Of a DNA stretch of 64,000 nt, positions 32,251 to 40,030 are shown piece after piece; the stretch's first letter is position 1; the number at the start of each line of letters is the position of its first letter. The position numbers and the translations under genes are program-made. Under the pieces are notes generated by a model. It did not search any database. It was not told where the DNA came from and was given only the letters and a program-made list of their open reading frames with translations. Source of the stretch: Thermoleophilales bacterium. Its GTDB lineage: Bacteria > Actinomycetota > Thermoleophilia > Solirubrobacterales > 70-9. The stretch covers positions 124,001 to 188,000 of the forward strand of contig JACJWY010000001.1 of NCBI GenBank assembly GCA_020636955.1, given 5' to 3'.

Positions 32251-34149
32251 CTAGATTGCGCACTCGCCTTCGCCGCGCTCGACCTTGTACGGGTCGACCC
32301 GGTTCCAGTCGATGAACTGCTGCATGGACTCGAGGCTGAACTCGGCCGGCAGGGTCAGCTGTTTGACCTCTTCCTCCATGCGGGCGGTGCCGACCCGCTC
32401 GACAAAGTCATTGAAGACCTCGCCCTCGTTGCGGTCGGCCTCGTAAAGGTTGATCCAGCGCTCCACCGCTTCGGGAACCCGGCGGGCGGGCAGGCGAGAC
32501 TTCAGGCGGGTGCCGTAGATCACTTCACCGTCGACGTATTTGCCGCCGAGGTGCGGCACATAAGCCGGCATGGTCTTGCCGCTGACCTTGAGCGAGGCAC
32601 CGTAGAAGCCGATGTTGGCGATGTGGTGCTGGCTGCAGCCGTTCGGGCAGCCGCTCATCTTGATGTGGATCTGCCGGGTGAGCGGATCGGTGATGTTCAT
32701 TTCCGTGACCTTCTCCTGAACGGCCCGGTTGAGGCCCATCGAGGAGGTAATCCCGAGTTTGCATGAGTCGGTGCCCGGGCAGGAGACCACATCGGTGACA
32801 GTCCGCGGACCGAGGTCGTTCAGGCCGAGCTCGCCAAGTGCCCGGTAGACGTCGTAGAGACTTTCATCACGAACCCACCTGAGAACCAGGTTCTGCTGGA
32901 CCGTGGTCCGGGCGAAGCCGCCGGTGTGGTCGCGCATGATCTGGCCGAGCCCGCGGAACTGCTCCGGGGTCAGATCGCCGCGGGTGATCTTGATCTCGAC
33001 CGTGTTGAAACCGTCCTGCTTCTGGGGCTGAACGTTGGCGGCGACGAAGGCCTCGAATTCGGAACGGTCACCGTTCGGTGAAGCGCCGGTGACGACGTTC
33101 GGCATCAGGTTGGCCTGCTCGTCGAGATCGAAGCGCATGTGGTCGATCGTGAAGTCGCGTTCGGCGACCCAGTCGCCCTGAAGTTCCTCATCGACCATGC
33201 GACGGACCTCGTCGATACCGACCTTGTCGACCAGGACCTTGATCCGGGCCCGGGCGCGATTCACGCGCAGCCAGGACTGGCGATCGAAGATCCGGAAGAC
33301 GGCCTCGGAAACCTTCAGGTAGTCACCGTTGTCGGCCTCGACGAAGTCGTAGAGGGTGGGAGCGACGCGAGCCATGATCGAGGTGCCGCCACCGACCCGG
33401 ACCTCGAAACCCCTGACGCCGTCCTTGATCCGGCTGATGAAGGCGATGTCGTGGATGCCGGTGATCGCCCGGTCAGCATCCGATCCGGTGAAGGCGGTCT
33501 TGATCTTTCGCGGCATCAACTGGGTCGTGGGGTGCCGGACGAAGTAGCGGACGTAGGCGCCGACGTAAGTGGTCGGGTCGAAGATCTCGTCTTCGGCGAT
33601 GCCGGCCCAGGGGTCACCGGTCACGTTGCGGACCGTGTTGCCGCAACCCTCGCGGGAAGAAAGCCCGCTCGGGGCCAGGTCGCGCAGCATGTGCTTCATC
33701 TGATCCAGCGGAACGTGATGGATCTGGATGTTCTGGCGGGTCGTGATGTGACCCTTGTTGAGCGGGGCGTAGGTCTCGACTGCATCCGCGAAGGCATCCA
33801 TCTGGTCCGGGGTGATGCCGCCGTAAGGAAGCTTCACGCGGACCATCTGCACGCCGGGCTGGCGCTGTCCGTAAACACCCTGCTTCAGGCGGAAGCCGAT
33901 GAACTCGGGTTCGGGGGTATTGCCGGCGAGGAACTGGTCCGCTTCGGCGTCAAAGTCGTCGAACTCGTGCTCGAGGATCGGGATCAGGTGACCCGGCACG
34001 TTTCCGTAGGTCTCCGGGTTGGTCAGGGTCCCCAGCTTGCCCTTGCCGGTCTGGAGCTTGCCTTCTTCCTGCTCGACTCCCTTATCACCGGGCTTCGGCT
34101 TGGGCTTGTCGGCGGGCTTCGGTTGGGACGGGGCCGAAGTGGGCTCCAA
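32251..34149 (-). CDS. sir: ferredoxin-dependent sulfite (or nitrite) reductase
   Basis: This 632-residue siroheme enzyme has two ferredoxin-like half domains and the iron-sulfur/siroheme ligands Cys457 and Cys463 (SCPGTDSC), Cys501 and Cys505 (GCPNGC). RQNIQIHHV and SREGCGNTVRNVTG are conserved substrate-site segments. It would reduce sulfite to sulfide with six electrons. Position directly before cysH favours sulfite over nitrite. The first ~35 residues are a Pro/Lys-rich, low-complexity extension. TTG 34149 follows AGGAGG by 8 bases, a clear ribosome site that sets the start. Confidence 0.9.
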   Translation of the reverse strand: MEPTSAPSQPKPADKPKPKPGDKGVEQEEGKLQTGKGKLGTLTNPETYGNVPGHLIPILEHEFDDFDAEADQFLAGNTPEPEFIGFRLKQGVYGQRQPGVQMVRVKLPYGGITPDQMDAFADAVETYAPLNKGHITTRQNIQIHHVPLDQMKHMLRDLAPSGLSSREGCGNTVRNVTGDPWAGIAEDEIFDPTTYVGAYVRYFVRHPTTQLMPRKIKTAFTGSDADRAITGIHDIAFISRIKDGVRGFEVRVGGGTSIMARVAPTLYDFVEADNGDYLKVSEAVFRIFDRQSWLRVNRARARIKVLVDKVGIDEVRRMVDEELQGDWVAERDFTIDHMRFDLDEQANLMPNVVTGASPNGDRSEFEAFVAANVQPQKQDGFNTVEIKITRGDLTPEQFRGLGQIMRDHTGGFARTTVQQNLVLRWVRDESLYDVYRALGELGLNDLGPRTVTDVVSCPGTDSCKLGITSSMGLNRAVQEKVTEMNITDPLTRQIHIKMSGCPNGCSQHHIANIGFYGASLKVSGKTMPAYVPHLGGKYVDGEVIYGTRLKSRLPARRVPEAVERWINLYEADRNEGEVFNDFVERVGTARMEEEVKQLTLPAEFSLESMQQFIDWNRVDPYKVERGEGECAI

Positions 34150-34220
34150 TTGCGGTTCCTCCTGCTGCGAAAAAGGCTTGGAATCTGGTTCGGACAGGGA
34201 ACGGTAGCAAAAAGACCAAA

Positions 34221-34239
34221 ACCTGACCGGATTTCAGGT
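34221..34239. promoter_or_regulatory. 19-bp dyad upstream of sulfite reductase, possible operator
   Basis: ACCTGA-N7-TCAGGT is a perfect 6-bp inverted repeat. It lies 15-33 bases upstream of the TACCGT -10 candidate of the sir-cysH operon, where a -35 would be. The regulator is unknown. Confidence 0.4.
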
Positions 34240-34393
34240 ATTACTTCCCGACCCTTCGTCGGAAGTTGCTGCAGCGCCCGGTGGTGGACCTCCGAAACCG
34301 TCACGCTTCGCGCTCCCAATCCAGAGCGTTCGGAAGCACATCCCGGACCTGCGGGCCCCGGGGCACCACGGTCCAGCTACGGGGTCGGGTGAG

Positions 34394-34484
34394 CCGTGGG
34401 GGTTGGTCATGCGTCCCCGGGGAACTCCCCGCGAACGAGCGCAGCGAGTTCAAGGGCCCCGGGGATGCATGCCAACCCCCACGG
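34394..34484. repeat. long inverted repeat (~28-bp arms) forming an extended hairpin
   Basis: The arms 34394-34422 and 34457-34484 match over about 28 positions with one extra base and one mismatch. Both contain CCGTGGGGGTTGG and TCCCCGGGG or their complements. The 34-base loop can pair further through AACTC and GAGTT. It lies 24 bases downstream of the rhodanese stop, so it could be a terminator or RNA stabiliser. It could also be a small mobile or REP-like palindrome. Confidence 0.65.
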
Positions 34485-34507
34485 CGTGAGCACCGGCGCC
34501 AGCGGGA

Positions 34508-34912
34508 CTAGTTGCCGGCGGCGCGGGCCTCGGCTTCGAGGATCGCCGCGGCCTCGCCCGGTTCGGCCACGTAGCCGTCACTCGGCTCGATCGGCTGCCC
34601 GTCCTCGATCCACTGCGCGATGCCGCCGGAGAGATTGACCGCGTCATATCCGGCCTCGGAAAAAGCCTGGGCAGCCATCCCCGATCGGTTGCCTACCCGG
34701 CAGTAAAAGACGGTCGTCTCGTCCTTGTTGATTTCCTCGCGGCGGTCCATCAGTTCCTCGAGCCCGATCCGCTCGGAGTCGGCCAGTCTTGCAGCTTCGT
34801 GCTCGTGGGCGGTCCGGACATCGATCAGCCGGGCGCCCCCCGCAATCAGCTCTGCAACCTCGGCGGAACTCCGCTCGTAGGGGGCGACTTCAGTCTCGTC
34901 AAGGTCAGACAT
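34508..34912 (-). CDS. single-domain rhodanese
   Basis: The 134-residue protein shows LIDVRTAHEHEAARLADS, the active-site loop FYCRVGNRSGMA with Cys71 in the C-x5-[S/G] arrangement, and the closing YDAVNLSGGIAQWIEDGQPI. A ~25-residue Ala/Glu-rich C-terminal tail follows. It should carry persulfide sulfur between donors and acceptors in the cytosol. It precedes the sulfite reductase operon with a 358-base gap. A TACCTT hexamer (34927-34922) 9 bases before the ATG suggests its own short-leader promoter. Confidence 0.85.
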   Translation of the reverse strand: MSDLDETEVAPYERSSAEVAELIAGGARLIDVRTAHEHEAARLADSERIGLEELMDRREEINKDETTVFYCRVGNRSGMAAQAFSEAGYDAVNLSGGIAQWIEDGQPIEPSDGYVAEPGEAAAILEAEARAAGN

Positions 34913-34963
34913 GGGCTGAGAAAGGTAGCAAGCGGGACCGGGCCGGACCCCGCCCGGCTGCTG

Positions 34964-35173
34964 TTAAGTGACGTCCTTGCCCTCGATCAGGAAAGCGACC
35001 CGGACATGGGCCCGGTACTCGTCCAGGTTCTCGCCGCGAATCCCGGTCGAGACGATGTCCACCGCGCGGATGTTGCGCAGCGAATCCTGGGCCTGCTTCA
35101 GGGCCTGCTGGGCAGCGTCGTCGGTCGAAACCCTTGAGCTGCCGACCAGTTCGATGATCTTCACTACCGCCAT
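34964..35173 (-). CDS. dodecin family flavin-binding protein
   Basis: This 69-residue protein begins MAVVKIIELVGSSRVSTDDA and continues AVDIVSTGIRGENLDEYRAHVRVAF, the dodecin beta-alpha-beta-beta pattern. Dodecins form 12-subunit hollow spheres that store flavins or CoA-like ligands. The Trp that sandwiches the flavin in haloarchaeal and many bacterial dodecins is absent (the position reads around IRAVD), so ligand binding may differ. GAGGAGGAG precedes the ATG as a strong ribosome site. Confidence 0.85.
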   Translation of the reverse strand: MAVVKIIELVGSSRVSTDDAAQQALKQAQDSLRNIRAVDIVSTGIRGENLDEYRAHVRVAFLIEGKDVT

Positions 35174-35233
35174 GAACTCCTCCTCGGGGTGGTTTGTCCC
35201 GATGCTATTTGCTTGCGAACGGGAGTGCGAGGC

Positions 35234-35434
35234 TCAACTGACGCCGAAGGGCTGGCCGGGCCCGAAGGAGTCCTTGGCCGAGACGCCTTCCTCGAGCGCG
35301 GCCTTGAGCCACGGATCCATCCCGGCCGACTCGGCAGGCGGGGCGAGGGCGGTGTCCTGCGAGAAGCGCTGGATCGCGGCCGCGATTGCGGCTGCTTCGC
35401 GGGCTGTGACGGGCTGGGCGATCTCGATCGGCAT
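35234..35434 (-). CDS. small acyl-CoA carboxylase epsilon-like protein
   Basis: The 66-residue protein has an N-terminal VTAREAAAIAAAIQRF helix, a Pro/Ala linker and a C-terminal WLKAALEEGVSAKDSFGPG segment. This shape (an E-E-A-A-I helix followed by W and a basic or Gly-Pro tail) recalls the actinobacterial carboxylase epsilon subunit (AccE/PccE), which stabilises the alpha-beta complex. The beta subunit gene lies ~3 kb upstream on the same strand, separated by two arylsulfotransferase-like genes. The assignment is tentative because the protein is short and variable. Confidence 0.55.
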   Translation of the reverse strand: MPIEIAQPVTAREAAAIAAAIQRFSQDTALAPPAESAGMDPWLKAALEEGVSAKDSFGPGQPFGVS

Positions 35435-35484
35435 GCGGACGCGATTCTACGGGGCCTGCCGGTCCGGCGGTCGGTGACCGGCGA

Positions 35485-36954
35485 TCAGCCCTGGCGGGCG
35501 GCCATCCGGTTCATCGCCCGGCGCAACTGGGCAACTGTGGGACTGCCGCCGGTGACCGCATTGGCGCGGTAGCTGACATTGAAGGGGGTGATCAGCCGGT
35601 AGGCGATCTTGCCTTCACGCGTGAAGCCGGTCACGATTCCCTTTCGACCGGTCGCTCCCCAGCCGACCACCCACTGGTCATTTCCGAAGAGGTTGGCCGA
35701 AGCAAAACCGAGCGAGAACCCGACTTCCGGATCGAGGACCTGCTTGACCATGGTCGCGGTCCGCCGCCCGCCGCCTATCCGGTAGCGGACCGCTCTCGGT
35801 CGCGGATTGGCGAGCCCGGTCGAATTGTCGAGCACGGTCACCGAACCGTCCGCGGCGAAGCGGGCATCATGCTGGCCTCCGAGCGGGTATCTGCCGCGCG
35901 GGTCTTTGCGGATCTTCAGGCTCTTCGAGGTCTTTACGCCGCCGAGTTTCCAGCGGATCCGGCCGCTTCGCCGGTCGATCAGGAGCAGCGCGTCGAGGTG
36001 ACGGAAAGAGAGCAGGATGCGGTTCCCTCTGCGGTCGACCGAGTTCCAGTGATGGACGTCGTAGGGCTGGTCACCGGCCACCAGGGTCTTCCACCAGCGG
36101 CCGGTCTGGCCGAGCCCGATCCTCGGCCAGGAGTTCCACTTCCAGACAAGGCGGCCCGACGGACTGAGTTCCTGGATCTGGGTCGTGGTAATGGTCGCGG
36201 ATGGCGAGCCGCCGAAGCGGCTGGTGTCGACGTTGTCCACAAGGCGTCTGGCTCCGAGCATGTAGTTGCCGTTTGGCAACCGGATCAGGTCGTGGACATC
36301 GGTGAGCAGTCCGTTCGCGACTTCCAGTTTCCTGACCAGTTTCCCGTCGAGCCGGTGGATCATGAACTCGCGGGAGTAGAAGCCATTGACCGGCGCATAG
36401 GAAAAGGTGCCGTCATCCATGAATTGGGCGTTGTTGACGTCGCCGGAGGCCAAAAACCACCAGACCGGGACGCCGGCGCGGTCGAAGGCGACCGCGTAGC
36501 GGCTCATTTCGATCATTGTCAATCGCGGTCCGCCGGGGCGGAACCGCTGAAGCCGGTAGGGGGGGAAGCCAGTCGGCAGGCACCGGATCCAGTAGCGCTT
36601 TCGAAGTGACTGACCCTTGCTGAAGAGGACCGAGAATGCCCGGTCGGACCTGAGGTTCTGCTTTACCTGGTAGGAGCCGGCGCGGGTCGCCCGGCTGCCA
36701 ACTCTGGAGTGCCAGCCGGCCGGTGGGGCGAGGCTCACCGTAATGGCCTGGTTCTCGCAGCGGACGGCATAGTCATGCTGGTTCCAGTCGAAGCGGGGAC
36801 TGATGCCGGGGCTTGTCGACAACACCGGGATCGCTGACGCCGAGCCGGAACCGGCCGAAAGGTTGCCTGCCTGGGCGATCGCGGTGGGCAAGATTCCGAA
36901 CCCGAGCAGACCTGCCAGGGCGAACAGGGCGGCAGGTATCCGCCGGCGGTTCAA
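35485..36954 (-). CDS. secreted arylsulfotransferase-like protein, tandem copy 2
   Basis: The 489-residue protein has a signal peptide (RRRIPAALFALAGLLGFGIL) and a beta-propeller region with DVHDLIRLPNGNYML, YDVHHWNSVDRRGN, LLSFRHLDALL and GGQHDARF. These contain the H-x-N-S, S-x-R-H and Q-H-D motifs of the ASST/Arylsulfotran_2 group. The C-terminal TVAQLRRAMNRMAAR tail is shared with the neighbouring paralogue. Its TTG start overlaps that gene's TGA as TTGA, so translation is coupled. Sulfate transfer between phenolic compounds outside the membrane is the family role; the substrate is unknown. Confidence 0.78.
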   Translation of the reverse strand: MNRRRIPAALFALAGLLGFGILPTAIAQAGNLSAGSGSASAIPVLSTSPGISPRFDWNQHDYAVRCENQAITVSLAPPAGWHSRVGSRATRAGSYQVKQNLRSDRAFSVLFSKGQSLRKRYWIRCLPTGFPPYRLQRFRPGGPRLTMIEMSRYAVAFDRAGVPVWWFLASGDVNNAQFMDDGTFSYAPVNGFYSREFMIHRLDGKLVRKLEVANGLLTDVHDLIRLPNGNYMLGARRLVDNVDTSRFGGSPSATITTTQIQELSPSGRLVWKWNSWPRIGLGQTGRWWKTLVAGDQPYDVHHWNSVDRRGNRILLSFRHLDALLLIDRRSGRIRWKLGGVKTSKSLKIRKDPRGRYPLGGQHDARFAADGSVTVLDNSTGLANPRPRAVRYRIGGGRRTATMVKQVLDPEVGFSLGFASANLFGNDQWVVGWGATGRKGIVTGFTREGKIAYRLITPFNVSYRANAVTGGSPTVAQLRRAMNRMAARQG

Positions 36955-38426
36955 GAGTCCGGCTTTCCGTAGTTCGCCGAACCCGCAGGCTTCCGGGGGC
37001 GGGCTGCCATCTGGTCCATCGCGGCCCTGAGGCGGGCAATGGTCGGGGTCGGGCCGGCCACCGGATTGGCCCGGTAGCTGACTCCGCCCGGTGTGTAAAG
37101 CCTGGCGATGGCTTCGCCGCTCTTTCCGTAATTTCCGATCATTCCGTCCTTGCCGATGGCGCCCCAGCCGACCAGCCAGCTCCCGTCCGGGCTCTGATTG
37201 GCCGATCCGAAGGCGATCGATGCCTTCGCTCTTGAATCAACCACCTGCTGAAGCAGGGTTGCGGTTTTGGTGGACCGGCCGATTCGGAACTTGACCGCTC
37301 GGGGTTGCTCGTTCTCGAGGAAAGTCGCGTTGTCGAAGGCCGTGATCACGGACCGCGAAAGGAACCGCGCATCGTGCTGGCCGCCCAGGGAGTGAGGTGA
37401 TCGGGGGTCGCCGATGACCTTGAGACTCTCGGGAGTCCGGGTGCCTCCCAGCTTCCACTCGATCTTGCCGGTCCTCCGGTCGATCGCGTAGATGGCGTCC
37501 AGATGCCGGAATGAAAGCAGCACGAGATTTCCGCGCCGGTCGACCGAGTTCCAGTGGTTCAGGTCATACGGCGGGCCCCACTTGTCTAGCTGCTTCCACC
37601 AGCGTCCCGATTGGGCCAGCCCGATCCTCGGCCAGGAATTCCACTTCCAGGCAAGCGATCCGTCCGGCCGGATTTCCTGGACCTGGGTCGTATTGAGGCT
37701 GGCGTTGGCCTCGCCCCCGAAGCGGCTGGTGTCAACTCCGTACACGTAGCGATGCGCCCCGAGCATGTAGTTGCCGTTGGCCAGGAGCTGGATGTCATGC
37801 GAATCGGTGTTGACCTTGCCGACCGCACTGACCCGGCGAATCAGCCGGCCGGTCAGCGACCGGATATCGAAGTGATCGGAGACGAGATCGACGACCGGCG
37901 CATAGGCGACGGTTGAGTCCGGCAGAAGCTTGGCATCCACCGGTTCACCCTTCATCCGGTACCACCAGACGGGAGTCCCGTAGCGGTCAAAGAGCGCGGC
38001 GTAGCCGTTGTTCATCTGGACCATTACCAGGCGAAAACCGCTGACCGGGCCGGTTCCTTCCAGCCTGAACTCGGGAAAATCGGAAGGAAGGCAGCGCACG
38101 TGAAAGGTCCTGCTTTCACCATCACCTCCGGTGAAGGTGACGGCGACCGACTGGCCCTGCCGGAGGCTCTGGCTGACCTTGAATTCACCGCTTTGGGCGG
38201 GTTTCCCGCCGACCTTTGCCTCACCCCCTTCTCCGGCCGTGACGTCGAAGGTGACCGGCTTGCCCTGGCAGCGCACCGTGTAATCGGTTTTCCCCCAGCC
38301 GAAGGCAGGGCTCAGGTCGCGGTCGGCGGTAAACGCCGGGGAGGCAGAACCTCCGGATCCGCAGGCAGTCAACCCGAGCGTCGCGAACGCGACTCCAAGC
38401 ACCGCCCAGGTCCTGGCCAGCGGCAA
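36951..38426 (-). CDS. arylsulfotransferase-like lipoprotein, tandem copy 1
   Basis: This 491-residue paralogue of the next gene carries a lipobox, LGLTAC with Cys22, so it should be anchored to the outer face of the membrane. The propeller motifs are DSHDIQLLANGNYML, YDLNHWNSVDRRGN, LLSFRHLDAIYAIDRR and GGQHDARF. The C-terminal TIARLRAAMDQMAAR is the shared tail. The TTG start at 38426 lies 10 bases after the carboxyltransferase stop, so it belongs to the same transcript. Copy 1 (lipid-anchored) and copy 2 (soluble secreted) may form a pair acting on one substrate. Confidence 0.78.
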   Translation of the reverse strand: MPLARTWAVLGVAFATLGLTACGSGGSASPAFTADRDLSPAFGWGKTDYTVRCQGKPVTFDVTAGEGGEAKVGGKPAQSGEFKVSQSLRQGQSVAVTFTGGDGESRTFHVRCLPSDFPEFRLEGTGPVSGFRLVMVQMNNGYAALFDRYGTPVWWYRMKGEPVDAKLLPDSTVAYAPVVDLVSDHFDIRSLTGRLIRRVSAVGKVNTDSHDIQLLANGNYMLGAHRYVYGVDTSRFGGEANASLNTTQVQEIRPDGSLAWKWNSWPRIGLAQSGRWWKQLDKWGPPYDLNHWNSVDRRGNLVLLSFRHLDAIYAIDRRTGKIEWKLGGTRTPESLKVIGDPRSPHSLGGQHDARFLSRSVITAFDNATFLENEQPRAVKFRIGRSTKTATLLQQVVDSRAKASIAFGSANQSPDGSWLVGWGAIGKDGMIGNYGKSGEAIARLYTPGGVSYRANPVAGPTPTIARLRAAMDQMAARPRKPAGSANYGKPDS

Positions 38427-38436
38427 GCCGGATCCC

Positions 38437-40005
38437 CTAAAGCGGGATGTTGCCGTGCTTGCGGCGCGGCTGGGCGACGCGCTTCGTCTGCAGGGTGCGC
38501 AGGGCCCGGATCAGCTTCGGCCGGGTCTGTCGCGGCTCGATCACATCGTCGATATAGCCACGCTCAGCCGCCGCATACGGATTGGCGAAGTGGGCCTTGT
38601 AATCGGCGATAAGGGTGGCCCGTCGCTCGTCCGGAGTCGGTGAATTCTTGATGTCATGCCGGTAAATGATGTTGACCGCACCCTCGGCGCCCATCACGGC
38701 GATTTCCGCGGTCGGCCAGGCGAAGTTGAAGTCCGCCAGCATGTGCTTGGAAGCCATGACGTCATAGGCGCCGCCGTAGGCCTTGCGGGTGACGACGGTC
38801 AGCTTCGGCACAGTCGCTTCCGTGTAGGCGTAGAGCAGCTTGGCCCCGTGACGGATGATCCCGTTCCACTCCTGATCGGTACCGGGCATGAATCCGGGAA
38901 CATCGGTGAAGGTGACTATCGGGACATTGAAGGCGTCACAGGTCCGGACGAAACGGGCCGCCTTCTCCGAGGATTCGATGTCAAGCACCCCGGCCTTGAA
39001 GGAGGGCTGGTTGCCGACGATGCCGACCGGGTGGCCGTCGAGTCGGGAAAACCCGCAGATGATGTTCTTGGCGAAGTGCTCGTGGACCTCGAAGAACTCT
39101 TCGTCGTCGACGATCTTCTCCACGACCTTGCGCATGTCGTAGGGCTTGTTCGGATCGTCCGGCACGAAAGTGTCAAGTTCCGGATCCTCGCGGTCGGGAT
39201 CATCGGCCGGAATCGAGTGGGGCGGTTGCTCCATGTTGTTGAGCGGCAGGAAACTCATCAGGTAGCGCACGTCTTCGAGGCAACTCTCCTCGTCGTCGGC
39301 AGCGAAGTGGGCGACCCCTGACTTGGAGTTGTGGGACATTGCGCCACCGAGCTCCTCGAAGCCGACTTCCTCGCCGGTCACTGTCTTGATCACCTCGGGT
39401 CCGGTGATGAACATGTGCGAGGTCTCCTTGACCATGAAGATGAAATCGGTCATGGCCGGCGAGTAGACCGCGCCGCCGGCGCAGGGACCCATGATCACGC
39501 TGATCTGGGGGATCACGCCGGAGCTCGAGACGTTGCGGGCGAAGACGTCACCGTAGGCACCGAGCGAGACGACGCCTTCCTGGATCCGGGCCCCGCCCGA
39601 GTCGTTGAGGCCGATGACCGGCGCTCCGACCTTCGCGGCGAGGTCCATCACCTTGCACATCTTTTCGGCCATCACTTCGCCGAGCGATCCGCCGAAAACG
39701 GTGAAGTCCTGGGAGAAGACGAAGACCTTGCGTCCGTCGATGGTGCCGTGTCCGGTGACCACCGCGTCACCCCAGGGCCGGCGCTTGTCCATCTCGAAGT
39801 CGTAGGTGCGGTGCCGGACGAAAGTGTCGAGCTCCTCGAACGAATCCGGATCGAGCAGTTTTCCGATTCGCTCGCGGGCGGTCAGCTTCCCCTTGGAATG
39901 GTGCTTATCGACCGCTTCGGCCGAGGCGGAATTGATCGCGGCATCTCGGAGTTCCCGCAGGTACTCGAGCTTCTCTTCATGGGTCTCGGGATTCTTCTTT
40001 CGCAT
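38437..40005 (-). CDS. pccB: acyl-CoA carboxylase carboxyltransferase (beta) subunit
   Basis: This 522-residue protein has both crotonase-like halves of the carboxyltransferase. SQDFTVFGGSLGE, LNDSGGARIQEG and GPCAGGAVYSPAMTDF lie in the N-half. FTDVPGFMPGTDQE, TRKAYGGAYDVM and NFAWPTAEIAVMGAEGAVNII lie in the C-half. It transfers CO2 from biotin to acetyl- or propionyl-CoA. The residue choice in GAEGAVNIIYR resembles propionyl-CoA carboxylases. The biotin-carrying partner is encoded at 26273-28036. The stop is 10 bases from the next gene. Confidence 0.93.
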   Translation of the reverse strand: MRKKNPETHEEKLEYLRELRDAAINSASAEAVDKHHSKGKLTARERIGKLLDPDSFEELDTFVRHRTYDFEMDKRRPWGDAVVTGHGTIDGRKVFVFSQDFTVFGGSLGEVMAEKMCKVMDLAAKVGAPVIGLNDSGGARIQEGVVSLGAYGDVFARNVSSSGVIPQISVIMGPCAGGAVYSPAMTDFIFMVKETSHMFITGPEVIKTVTGEEVGFEELGGAMSHNSKSGVAHFAADDEESCLEDVRYLMSFLPLNNMEQPPHSIPADDPDREDPELDTFVPDDPNKPYDMRKVVEKIVDDEEFFEVHEHFAKNIICGFSRLDGHPVGIVGNQPSFKAGVLDIESSEKAARFVRTCDAFNVPIVTFTDVPGFMPGTDQEWNGIIRHGAKLLYAYTEATVPKLTVVTRKAYGGAYDVMASKHMLADFNFAWPTAEIAVMGAEGAVNIIYRHDIKNSPTPDERRATLIADYKAHFANPYAAAERGYIDDVIEPRQTRPKLIRALRTLQTKRVAQPRRKHGNIPL

Positions 40006-40030
40006 CGCCGGAGCAGTCTATTTGGCTGGC

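Larger units (their letters stand above)
34150..34507. other. 358-base gene-free region upstream of the sulfite reductase operon
   Basis: No coding frame here looks real on either strand. Near the sulfite reductase it holds the ribosome site, a TACCGT -10 candidate (34206-34201, minus) and an ACCTGA dyad. Near the rhodanese end it holds a ~90-base inverted repeat. The middle (34240-34393) shows nothing I recognise. Confidence 0.7.

Noticed and set aside
33139..34392. Plus-strand 417-codon frame opposite sulfite reductase
   Set aside because: It is antisense to the siroheme and iron-sulfur motifs and extends into a structured non-coding region.
34150..34393. SAM, cobalamin or other known riboswitch in the long leader of the sulfite reductase operon
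   Set aside because: I found no conserved riboswitch core by eye. The predicted transcript start leaves a leader of only about 45 bases.
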